In this document: piece by piece, positions 45,362-53,476 of the stretch | Numbering within the stretch: position 1 is the first letter of the stretch | Layout: each line of letters opens with the position of its first letter | Assembly (NCBI RefSeq): GCF_040438925.1 | Contig: NZ_CP159258.1 | Coordinates: 3,300,001 to 3,364,000, forward strand | Length of the DNA stretch: 64,000 nt | Direction: 5' to 3' | Source of the DNA: Pseudomonas sp. MYb327 | GTDB lineage: Bacteria; Pseudomonadota; Gammaproteobacteria; Pseudomonadales; Pseudomonadaceae | Position numbers and translations under genes: made by a program | Notes under the pieces: generated by a model | The model's database searches: none | Seen by the model: only the letters and a program-made list of their open reading frames with translations | Told to the model about the DNA's origin: nothing

Positions 45362-46741
45362 TCAGCGTACGCCGGAGCCGGACAATGCCCCCGATGAGAA
45401 GTAGTTGGCTGGGTAAGGATCGACCTTGTAGAAACCGGTCATTTTCGGTGCACCCATCAGCGAGCCGTTGGAGTACACGTTCTTGGTCATGTCATAGAGC
45501 ACGTACTGACCATTGCGATAACCAGGCTTCTCGTACTGTTGAACCGCAGGCTGGTACATCAAGTGGTGAACTTTGCCGGCCTGATCCTCAGCAACGTAAG
45601 TCAGGATGCTCCAGCTGTCTTCGTCCAGATAGAAGCGCTTGACCTTCTGTACATGGCGCTCGCCAGGTTTGAGAGTCGCCTCCACTTCCCACACACGGTG
45701 CAGCTCCCAGCGCAGGTAGTCGGGGTTCAAGTGCTTGGGCGTGTTGATCGCTACAGGATCGGCCGCCCAGGTTCTGTAGGCGTTGTACGGTACGTACATC
45801 TCGCGCCGGCCCACCAGCTTGAAGTCGAACTTGTCCATCTTGCCGTCGAAGCCGTTGATCTCATCGAACAACAGCACGCCACCGCTGGAAGTACTGACCG
45901 TGTCGTACTTGAACTCAGGAGCCAGGCGTACACGACGCTGCCCAGGCACATAGCTCCATGCCATGTTGTCCCGTTCGGAAGTGTTCAGGAAGGCATGACG
46001 CATCTGTTTGACGCCCGCAGATGCGGCCGGTGACATGGTACTGGCGATCAATGCCCAGAACGGTTGATTGTCCGGGACCTTGTCGATGGTGTTATCCCAG
46101 AAAAGGTTACGGTTCTCGATCTTCTGCACGTTGGTCAGCGTTACGCCACCATTGTTATCGATCAGGTAAGCCGCCTGGGTACCTTCGGAATAGGGCAGCT
46201 CAAACTTGACGCTGGCATTCCACATGGCCTCGTAACCGTTCTTGGGAATCGGGAACGGGTACTGGGCATGGGCGTTGATCAAGCCAGGTGCGGAGCCGGC
46301 CAGTTGCGGATTCTTCACCCGCGAAATGGTGTTGTCGTAGACCCATTTTGGATAACAGGCCGTTCGATGAGTCGGGTAAATATCCAAGCGGTAGCTGTCT
46401 GGATAGCGTTTGAACAGCTCTTGTGTACCCACGTCGAGCTTGTCTTTGTATTGCGCCATGTTGGCTGCCGTGATGCTCAACACCGGCTTTTCATTGGCGA
46501 ACGGATCGACATACGGCGAGCCGCCCTTGTCACCCATGATCGGCTTGTAGCCGGCGGGGGCCGTGCACAAGCCACCTTCCCAGGAGGGAATGGTGCCATT
46601 GGCGTTGCCGGCCTTGACTGCGCCCAGCGGCGTAAGGCTGGTCCCCAGTTGTTTGATCTCTTCATCGGTGGGTGCGGCCAGAACCTGGCCTGCAAACAGA
46701 AGGCTTGCCGCCCCCCATACCATCATATTCTTGTAATTCAT
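45362..46741 (-). CDS. DUF1329 exported protein
   Basis: A 459-residue DUF1329 (LolB-like) protein with a signal peptide (MMVWGAASLLFAGQVLA), then APTDEEIKQLGTSLTPLGA and the family block LVGRREMYVPYNAYR near residue 320. It is predicted to be periplasmic or outer-membrane associated and nearly always pairs with DUF1302. The gene begins 38 bp after DUF1302 ends. A role in uptake or handling of hydrophobic substrate is inferred from this recurrent pairing, not from a known reaction. Confidence 0.9.
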   Translation of the reverse strand: MNYKNMMVWGAASLLFAGQVLAAPTDEEIKQLGTSLTPLGAVKAGNANGTIPSWEGGLCTAPAGYKPIMGDKGGSPYVDPFANEKPVLSITAANMAQYKDKLDVGTQELFKRYPDSYRLDIYPTHRTACYPKWVYDNTISRVKNPQLAGSAPGLINAHAQYPFPIPKNGYEAMWNASVKFELPYSEGTQAAYLIDNNGGVTLTNVQKIENRNLFWDNTIDKVPDNQPFWALIASTMSPAASAGVKQMRHAFLNTSERDNMAWSYVPGQRRVRLAPEFKYDTVSTSSGGVLLFDEINGFDGKMDKFDFKLVGRREMYVPYNAYRTWAADPVAINTPKHLNPDYLRWELHRVWEVEATLKPGERHVQKVKRFYLDEDSWSILTYVAEDQAGKVHHLMYQPAVQQYEKPGYRNGQYVLYDMTKNVYSNGSLMGAPKMTGFYKVDPYPANYFSSGALSGSGVR

Positions 46742-46779
46742 TGATGAACCCTCACATCAGGCAGGTAAAGGGAAGCCAA

Positions 46780-48498
46780 TCAAAAGGTCGTCTTGTAAGT
46801 GAACGACAGCCAGCCATGGTCGTTCTGCACCGCCGCGCCGTTCGTGTAGTCACTGGTGACGTAGCCGCGAGCCGGATTGTTTTTGTAATCGGCATGCGAG
46901 TCTATCCATTTGAGGGTGAAGTTGTGCAAGTTCATCCACTTGCCATTGATACCCACAGAGTAGTTGTAGGCACCTTCGCTAGTACCACCCAGCGTCGGGC
47001 TATTGCCGTCAATGCCGTAGGCCCAGGTCACCGGCATCGACACGTCCCAGCCCGGGAACAATTGCGGCCACTCAGGAGTGAAGCCAACTTGCGTACCGAC
47101 CGAGTGGTCATCTGCGCAGTTCTTGCTGTAAGCCGTCACGCAGCCATGGCCACGCCCGTTATAACGCGCCTCATTTTCAGTAATCTTGTCCAGCTTGTTA
47201 TAGGTCAACTCAGCTTGAAGAGTGCCTCCCTCCCAAAGGGCGGTGCGAGGTAGCAGATAAATACCGTTAATCAATGCATGGAAACTGTCGCCGCGTGCAC
47301 CCTCGGCCTGGGAGTAGCTGGCGTCCCCCGTGGAAATCACGGTGTAACCCGCCACCGAGTTCAACGCTGTGTTCTTACGGTAAGAAACTTCACCCGCAAC
47401 GCTGACCGTACCGAGGTTTTTGGTGAGACTCAGGCCGTACAGCTCGGTGTCTCGAGCATAGTTATAGCGAATGGCGTTGGGCACACCGGCGAAGCGGCCA
47501 GGCGCCACTTGTACGATACCGACCTGGGTAAAACTCCAAGGCAGTTTCTCACCGAACTTGCGGTAGTAGACCCCGGCCGTACCTTCCAGCCAGTAGGGGC
47601 TCCAGCGCAGGTTCACGCCGAAGTCACCGTGGCTGTCCGGCTCGATGTCGTCGCCATTCGGAATTCGGAAGATCGCAGCTGGCGAACCAAGATCGGAGCG
47701 AGCTCCGTCAGCATTCGAGAAGTAGGTACCACCTGGAACCAGGCGAAACGGCTTCCAATCCAGCAGGTATTGCGCACCGAACGAAAGTTCGTCAGTAAGC
47801 TGGACATCCGTGGATATTTGCTTGAGCGGCAGGAACAACTCTTTGGCTTCCGCACCAGGGCTGGTGGCAGCCTTGATGGTGTCAACCGGACCTTGGGAGT
47901 AAGCGATAGAGTTACCGAGGGTAAACAGCGATTCACCCCAGTAGACGTTGTGCTGACCGGCCTTCAGGTTGACGCCTACGCTACCGAGTTGAAACCCGGT
48001 GAACGCAAAGGCATCAAGAAATTCACCGGATGGCCCGGCGATGTAGCGATTGGCATAGCCGTTGTAGTGATTGTTGGTGTAGTTGCCACTGCCTACCAGA
48101 TTCGGATTGGGCTCTGCACTGTCCTGATAAGCATCGTCATACCAGCCAGCAGCACTGACGCGGAAACCATGCTTCTGCTTCCACGCGACATCCAGTTCGG
48201 TGATGAGGTCAACACGATTGGTGACCATGTCGCCTTTATCGAACTTGTGTTCCGTATCGTCGTAGAACGGCGAGTTATCAAAATCGTCGTTGCGCCCTTC
48301 CATCCGCCAGCCGGCATTGTAGCGAACGGTATTGTCCCAACGAACGCTAACATCAGGGTTGCCCGTTTCGACTTCAAACGCCAACGCTTCGTTGCCAACA
48401 GCCGCCCCCAGCAGCAACGCAATTGAACAAGACACATAGACCGGTTTAATGGAACTGACACTTCGACCGCTAACGCTGCGTTTTGTGGTTGTTTTCAC
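46780..48498 (-). CDS. DUF1302 outer-membrane beta-barrel (porin-like)
   Basis: A 572-residue DUF1302 protein. A long signal peptide ends near ALLLGAAVGNEALA (residue 41), followed by FEVETGNPDVSVRWDNTVRYN and an alternating beta-strand pattern to the C-terminal WLSFTYKTTF, whose final phenylalanine is the outer-membrane barrel sorting mark. The start is GTG at 48496-48498, with AGAGGC five bases upstream. It is the first gene of a leftward operon of about 9 kb ending with an acyl-CoA synthetase. Probably a channel for a lipophilic growth substrate. Confidence 0.9.
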   Translation of the reverse strand: MKTTTKRSVSGRSVSSIKPVYVSCSIALLLGAAVGNEALAFEVETGNPDVSVRWDNTVRYNAGWRMEGRNDDFDNSPFYDDTEHKFDKGDMVTNRVDLITELDVAWKQKHGFRVSAAGWYDDAYQDSAEPNPNLVGSGNYTNNHYNGYANRYIAGPSGEFLDAFAFTGFQLGSVGVNLKAGQHNVYWGESLFTLGNSIAYSQGPVDTIKAATSPGAEAKELFLPLKQISTDVQLTDELSFGAQYLLDWKPFRLVPGGTYFSNADGARSDLGSPAAIFRIPNGDDIEPDSHGDFGVNLRWSPYWLEGTAGVYYRKFGEKLPWSFTQVGIVQVAPGRFAGVPNAIRYNYARDTELYGLSLTKNLGTVSVAGEVSYRKNTALNSVAGYTVISTGDASYSQAEGARGDSFHALINGIYLLPRTALWEGGTLQAELTYNKLDKITENEARYNGRGHGCVTAYSKNCADDHSVGTQVGFTPEWPQLFPGWDVSMPVTWAYGIDGNSPTLGGTSEGAYNYSVGINGKWMNLHNFTLKWIDSHADYKNNPARGYVTSDYTNGAAVQNDHGWLSFTYKTTF

Positions 48499-48509
48499 TG
48501 CCTGCCTCT

Positions 48510-48523
48510 CCGATTCGAATCGG
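48510..48523 (-). promoter_or_regulatory. 14-bp perfect palindrome in the DUF1302 leader
   Basis: CCGATTCGAATCGG lies 12 bp upstream of the GTG start codon, between an A-rich motif and the ribosome site. It could be a second protein-binding site or an RNA hairpin controlling translation. It is unlike the 23-bp island operator. Confidence 0.45.
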
Positions 48524-48524
48524 T

Positions 48525-48532
48525 TTCTTATT
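48525..48532 (-). promoter_or_regulatory. Hfq/Crc-type motif in the DUF1302 leader
   Basis: AATAAGAA on the mRNA strand fits AANAANAA. It is about 26 bases upstream of the DUF1302 start, separated from the ribosome site by the 14-bp palindrome. Confidence 0.35.
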
Positions 48533-48665
48533 TTCGGCTATGACCCTCTGCAACCGAGGGCCTAGACACTGGGCACGAAGACCAAATGACTGCAGCAAGG
48601 ACGAGCGCAAATAGAGCATTTGGCCTTGACGCTGTCAATGACGATCCTTCAGAACCGCTAAGTCA

Positions 48666-48688
48666 CAAGCTAACAGATCGTCAGCTAT
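48666..48688. promoter_or_regulatory. Island operator 6 (DUF1302 side, weaker)
   Basis: CAAGCTA-N9-CAGCTAT, 11 of 14 core matches, 168 bp upstream of the DUF1302 start and next to the T-rich tract. Confidence 0.5.
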
Positions 48689-48941
48689 TGGCAAGACGTT
48701 TTCTCCTGATTTTTTTTGCTTTCTATTTTTTTACTTATTTATCAATCTGTTAATGAGAAAAAAGACCTCCACCCAAGAACCAGTTCATTACTGAGTGACA
48801 GTTAAACACCCGTGCAGCACCGCCTGTCATGTGAGTGAACCGCCACGAAATCGTCCAAACGAACGACTGATTTTTCCCGGATTCACGCGCTCTCCTCCCC
48901 CAGAGGTCAGATGCAACACAATAACCACTGGCATTCAAAAA

Positions 48942-48964
48942 ATAACTGATATATCGTCAGCTTT
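48942..48964. promoter_or_regulatory. Island operator 7 (flavoenzyme side)
   Basis: ATAACTG-N9-CAGCTTT, 12 of 14 core matches, 96 bp upstream of the dienoyl-CoA-reductase-like gene. An AACAATAA motif (48972-48979) follows directly. Confidence 0.7.
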
Positions 48965-49060
48965 ACTGCATAACAATAAACCAGCCGCTTTTTCATGCGA
49001 CCACGCCAAGCCCCCCTCCGGGCAGGTGTGCGGCAAGCAAAAAAAGCCAGGAGCCAGCTG

Positions 49061-51079
49061 ATGTCCACCGTGCCCTACCCGCATCTTTTCGAACCCATAC
49101 GCTTGCGTAATCTATACATTCCCAACCGCACGGTGATGGCGCCGATGTCGACTAATCTGGCCGGGCATGACGGCCAGGTAACGCCACAGCAAATCGCCTT
49201 CTATCGCGAGCGCGCTGAAGGCGGCACGGGCATGATCGTGGTGGAGTTCTGCTGTGTGGATGCAGCCAGTGGCCGCTCCGAGCACCGCCAGCTGACGCTG
49301 GAAACACCGGCGTTTGTTGCCGGTCATCAGCGCCTGGTGGAAGCCATCACCGGCGCCGGTTCCGTGGCGTGCCTGCAATTGCAGCATGGCGGCCAGGGTG
49401 CCAAACGCGAGCTGGTGACCGATGGCATGCCTTGGGCACCCAGCAATATCGCCTCGCGATCCGACCCTTCACGCCTGGTCGCCCGCGGCATGACCGAAGA
49501 GCAAATCGAACACCTGATCGAATGCTTCGGTCGCAGTGCGGAACTGGGCGTACTGGCCGGCTATCAAGCCTTTGAACTGCACGGCGCCCATGGCTATTTG
49601 CTGACGTCGTTCCTCTCGCCTTACAGCAACCACCGCGACGACGGCTGGGGTGGCGATGAAGAGCGTCGCCTGAACTTTCCACGCCGGGTAATCGAACGAG
49701 TACGCCAGAGCATCGGCGACCGCCCGTTGATTTATCGACTCTCGGCAGACGAGTTCACCCCCAAGGGCCTCAATATCGATGACATGGTGCGCATAGCACC
49801 CAAGCTGGTGGCTGCCGGCGTCGACGCGCTGCATGTGTCAATGGGATTGGGCTGGACGAGTTTTGACAAGGTCATCGAACCCATGTCGACCCCCGAAGGC
49901 TGGCGCCTGCCCTATTCGCGGCGCATCCGCGAAGCGGTCAATGTACCGGTCATCAGCGTCGGGCAGATTCGCTGGCCGCAAACGGCGGAAAACGCCATAC
50001 GTGACGGTGATGCCGACATGATCGCCCTGGGCCGTCCGCTGCTGGCCGATCCCGAGTGGGCCAATAAAGCACAGCGGGATGCTGCTTTGGATATACGCCC
50101 CTGCACCTCCTGCAACTATTGCGTCGCCATCAGTTCCGGCGCCCACGGCACTATCGGTTGCGCCGAGAACCCGCGCAGTGGTCATGAACTCGACCGTTTG
50201 CCTGACGCTGGCAACCTTCGCGGCCAACGCGCAGTTGTCGTCGGCGGTGGCCCTGGCGGCATGGCCGCGGCATTGATGCTGCAGCAAGCCGGTTTCGCCA
50301 CCGAGCTCCATGAGAGCCGTGACGAACTCGGCGGCGGCCTGATCGCCTCGGCCGCACCGCCGTTCAAGGACAAGCTGACCTGGTACTTGAATTACCTGAT
50401 TCGCCAGCTCGATAAAAGCGCCGTGAAGGTACACCTGAACAGTCATGTCGATGCCAGCACCCTGTCCGGACCGGGCGCACCAGCCATCGTGTTGCTGGCA
50501 ATCGGCGGCAGAGCCTTGCGCCTGCCGATCGAGGGCATCGACTCAAGCCATGTACGCGACGCCTATGAGTTGCTGATGGGACACACGCAAAACTTCCCCG
50601 CTGTCGACGAAACCTTGCCATTGCTGGTCTATGGCGGCGGCGAGACGGGGTGCGAAACTGCCGAGCTTCTAAGTGAAAAAGGCTATGCCGTGGTACTGGT
50701 CAGCCGTTCGCCGGCCAAACAACTCGCGCGTTCGGCCGAGGTGATCTATCGCGGCGTGCTCAATACCCGTCTGGCCAGCAACCCACGTATCCGCATCATC
50801 GATAACAGCAGCATTGTCGCCATTGCCGAAGACGGCCGCGTGCAATTGCAACACAACGACGGTGAACACAGTGAATTGCAAACCCTCGGCGTACTGATTG
50901 CCCAGGGACGCAGACCCGATGACACCTTGCTCAATAACTTGCTCGAGGCGGGTCTCGCCGTAGCGACCATCGGCGATGCGCGCAAGGGCGGACGCATCGG
51001 CGATGCCGTCCACGATGCCTATCAGACCGTACTCGGGCTGTGCGCCAGCGATGCGCCGCTGCGTCCGCTGGCGTGCTGA
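49061..51079 (+). CDS. 2,4-dienoyl-CoA reductase / Old Yellow Enzyme-like FMN-FeS-FAD oxidoreductase
   Basis: A 672-residue NADH:flavin oxidoreductase. Residues 1 to about 350 form the FMN TIM barrel (LFEPIRLRNLYIPNR, active-site FELHGAHGYLLTSFLSPYSN, WGGDEERR). A 4Fe-4S site follows with CTSCNYCVA and the downstream GCAENP. Then come two nucleotide-binding folds, VVVGGGPGGMAAALML and LLVYGGGETGCETAELL. It reduces a conjugated double bond in an acyl-CoA or cyclic enone. ATG 49061 has AGGAG seven bases upstream. It leads a rightward operon reaching 57.7 kb. FadH-like in layout; a ring-enone substrate is possible. Confidence 0.9.
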   Translation: MSTVPYPHLFEPIRLRNLYIPNRTVMAPMSTNLAGHDGQVTPQQIAFYRERAEGGTGMIVVEFCCVDAASGRSEHRQLTLETPAFVAGHQRLVEAITGAGSVACLQLQHGGQGAKRELVTDGMPWAPSNIASRSDPSRLVARGMTEEQIEHLIECFGRSAELGVLAGYQAFELHGAHGYLLTSFLSPYSNHRDDGWGGDEERRLNFPRRVIERVRQSIGDRPLIYRLSADEFTPKGLNIDDMVRIAPKLVAAGVDALHVSMGLGWTSFDKVIEPMSTPEGWRLPYSRRIREAVNVPVISVGQIRWPQTAENAIRDGDADMIALGRPLLADPEWANKAQRDAALDIRPCTSCNYCVAISSGAHGTIGCAENPRSGHELDRLPDAGNLRGQRAVVVGGGPGGMAAALMLQQAGFATELHESRDELGGGLIASAAPPFKDKLTWYLNYLIRQLDKSAVKVHLNSHVDASTLSGPGAPAIVLLAIGGRALRLPIEGIDSSHVRDAYELLMGHTQNFPAVDETLPLLVYGGGETGCETAELLSEKGYAVVLVSRSPAKQLARSAEVIYRGVLNTRLASNPRIRIIDNSSIVAIAEDGRVQLQHNDGEHSELQTLGVLIAQGRRPDDTLLNNLLEAGLAVATIGDARKGGRIGDAVHDAYQTVLGLCASDAPLRPLAC

Positions 51080-51116
51080 TGCTCAACCGAACTGGATCTT
51101 GCCCAAGGAAACCATC

Positions 51117-52319
51117 ATGCAACTGACGCTCTCCCCCGAGGATCTGGCCTTTCGCGAGTCGGTCCGGGCCTTTCTCAAGGATAAACTGACCGATGACGTC
51201 ATTCGTCGCAGCCGCACCGGTATGCATCCGCCGAACGAAGATGACCGACGCTGGTGGAACCGGGTGCTCAACGAGCAAGGTTGGGCCGCACCACATTGGC
51301 CGGTCGAATACGGTGGAACCGGCTGGAGCCATCTGCAGACGCACATCTTCGAGTACGAATGCAAACTGGCCGGCGCCCCGGAGCTGCGCTGGCAAGGCCT
51401 GCGCCTGCTCGCCCCGGTGTTGTACACCTATGGCAGCGAGCAACAAAAGGCTCGCTACCTGCCACCGATTCTCAATGGCGATGAAATGTGGGCGCAGGGC
51501 TTCTCCGAGCCCGGTGCCGGGTCTGACCTCGCCGCACTCAAGACCAAGGGCGTGCTTGACGGCGATCACTACGTAGTCAACGGCCAAAAGCTCTGGACCA
51601 CCGAAGGTCAGTACTGCGAGCAAGGCTTCTTTCTTGTACGTACGGAAAACAGTGATCGCCCGCAAAAGGGAATTTCGATGATGATCATCGACATGAAGTC
51701 ACCTGGCGTCACGGTGCGGCAGATCCCGATGATCAACGGTGAAGGCTCGACCTGCGAAGTGTTCCTCGACAACGTCCGGGTCCCGAGGGAAAACATTATC
51801 GGTGAAGTCAATCAGGCGTGGTCCCAGGCCAAGTTCCTGCTGTCCAACGAGCGCACCTCCAGCGCCGACATCTATAAGGCCCGCGCTGACCTTGAGCGCA
51901 TCCGCCTGATTGCCGGCGCAGAGCACAAGAATGGCTTGCCGCTGCTTCAGGATTCCGAATTCGTGAGGCGTTTCACCGGTGTGCGCCTGGAGGTTGAAGC
52001 GCTGGAATGGTCAGTGCTGCGCGTGCTGCATGAGGCCCCCAGCCACCACCCCATTGCCGCCTGCGCGTCGGTACTGAAAGTGCGCGGTTCATCCCTGCAA
52101 CAGAAACTCACCGAGCTGATGAGCGACGCGTTGGGTCAGCGCAGCCTGCGGGTCTACAGCCGCGATGAGGCGTTTGCCGACCCGACGGGCGATCCGCTGT
52201 GGCCGGACCATGTTCCCGGCGTCACCGCAGACCTCATGTACTTGCGCGCCTGCACCATTTTTGGCGGCGCCATGGAAGTACAAAAGAACATCATTGCCAA
52301 ACTGGCTTTCGGGTTTTGA
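51117..52319 (+). CDS. Acyl-CoA dehydrogenase, alpha-type subunit (pair 3)
   Basis: A 400-residue acyl-CoA dehydrogenase: MQLTLSPEDLAFRESVRAFL at the start, MWAQGFSEPGAGSDLAALK (about residues 124-142), VNGQKLWTTEGQY and a C-terminal TIFGGAMEVQKNIIAKLAFGF. ATG 51117 has AAGGAA six bases upstream, and the gene starts 37 bp after the flavoenzyme. The next gene begins 2 bp after its stop, the same spacing as pair 2. Confidence 0.9.
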   Translation: MQLTLSPEDLAFRESVRAFLKDKLTDDVIRRSRTGMHPPNEDDRRWWNRVLNEQGWAAPHWPVEYGGTGWSHLQTHIFEYECKLAGAPELRWQGLRLLAPVLYTYGSEQQKARYLPPILNGDEMWAQGFSEPGAGSDLAALKTKGVLDGDHYVVNGQKLWTTEGQYCEQGFFLVRTENSDRPQKGISMMIIDMKSPGVTVRQIPMINGEGSTCEVFLDNVRVPRENIIGEVNQAWSQAKFLLSNERTSSADIYKARADLERIRLIAGAEHKNGLPLLQDSEFVRRFTGVRLEVEALEWSVLRVLHEAPSHHPIAACASVLKVRGSSLQQKLTELMSDALGQRSLRVYSRDEAFADPTGDPLWPDHVPGVTADLMYLRACTIFGGAMEVQKNIIAKLAFGF

Positions 52320-52321
52320 CC

Positions 52322-53476
52322 ATGAATTTCGAACTCACTGATGAACACAAGCTGCTGGCCGAAAGTGCCGAGCGCTACATGCGCGAACGTTATGTATTCG
52401 AAGAGCGTCGCCACACCGTTACCAACGGTGCGCATTTCTCGCGCAAACACTGGCAGCACTTCGCCGAAATGGGCTGGCTGGCGCTGGACATCCCCGAAGC
52501 GGACGGTGGCGTGGGCGCCAGCAGTTTCGAGCTGACGCAGTTGATGGAACCCTTGGGACATGGCTTGGTGCTCGAACCTGTGGTCGACACAGCTGTGCTC
52601 TGTGCAAGCATCCTGGGCACAAGTGACAATACCGGCGAGCGCCAGCGCCTGCTTGAATCGATTGCCACCGGTGAAACCGTGATGGCCCTCGCCCATCAGG
52701 AACAAGACTCTCGCAATGAATACCAGGTGCAACTGCGCAGCAGCGCTCGCCGCGTAGCCGATGGCTGGGCCTTGAATGGCCAAAAGCACCGCGTATTCCA
52801 TGGCGGTGTAGCGGAAAGCTATCTGGTGAGCGCCATCCTTGAAGACAGCAACGAAGCGGCTCTCTTCGTGGTCGCGCGTGCGGCTGTGGGGATGACGGCC
52901 AACACCTACGAGCTGATCGACGGCAGTCGCGCCGCGGATCTGCATTTGCAAGACGTACAGGTCACTGACGCAAACCTGTTATTGCGCGGCGAAGCCGTGC
53001 AGCAAGCCATTGAAGCCGGGCTCGACCGCGCCATCCTGGCGTTGTGTGCTGCCAGCGTTGGCTCCATGGAAGCGGTCATGGCCATGACCGCTGACTACCT
53101 CAAGACACGCGTGCAATACGGCAAGCCTCTTGCGCAATTCCAGGCCCTGCAACATCGCATGGCGGAGATGTTCGTGGAAACCGACCAGGCCAGGTCCATG
53201 TTGTTCAGCGCGATCAATGCGTTTGACTCAGGGGTAGTCGAGACCCAGCGCCAGGCACTGTCCGGCGCCAAGGTATTTATCGCCCGCGCCCACTATTTCG
53301 TTGCCAGCCAAGGCATTCAGTTACACGGCGGCATCGGCACCACCGATGAGTATGCGGTCGGCCATCACTACAAGGCAGCCGTACTGTTTGAAAAGCGTTT
53401 TGGCGACAGCGATTTCCACCTGACTCGCGCCGCCGGCAACCTGCAACAACCCGTCGGAGGAGCTTTGTATGCGTGA
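52322..53476 (+). CDS. Acyl-CoA dehydrogenase, beta-type subunit (pair 3)
   Basis: A 384-residue partner-type acyl-CoA dehydrogenase: MNFELTDEHKLLAESAERYM, RVQYGKPLAQFQALQHRMAEM (about residues 262-282) and IQLHGGIGTTDEYAVGHHYK near the end. Predicted to form a heteromer with the preceding gene product. It overlaps the acyl-CoA synthetase start by 8 bp, so translation is coupled through to the ligase. Confidence 0.9.
   Translation: MNFELTDEHKLLAESAERYMRERYVFEERRHTVTNGAHFSRKHWQHFAEMGWLALDIPEADGGVGASSFELTQLMEPLGHGLVLEPVVDTAVLCASILGTSDNTGERQRLLESIATGETVMALAHQEQDSRNEYQVQLRSSARRVADGWALNGQKHRVFHGGVAESYLVSAILEDSNEAALFVVARAAVGMTANTYELIDGSRAADLHLQDVQVTDANLLLRGEAVQQAIEAGLDRAILALCAASVGSMEAVMAMTADYLKTRVQYGKPLAQFQALQHRMAEMFVETDQARSMLFSAINAFDSGVVETQRQALSGAKVFIARAHYFVASQGIQLHGGIGTTDEYAVGHHYKAAVLFEKRFGDSDFHLTRAAGNLQQPVGGALYA

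Larger units (their letters stand above)
48499..49060. other. Divergent regulatory region between the two large operons
   Basis: No gene is seen in these 562 bp. The region holds two island operators (48666-48688 and 48942-48964), an AT tract at 48708-48740 with runs of eight and seven T (A-tracts for the leftward promoter, perhaps an UP element), and AANAANAA motifs on each transcript. Each operon thus seems to have its own promoter and operator. Confidence 0.65.
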
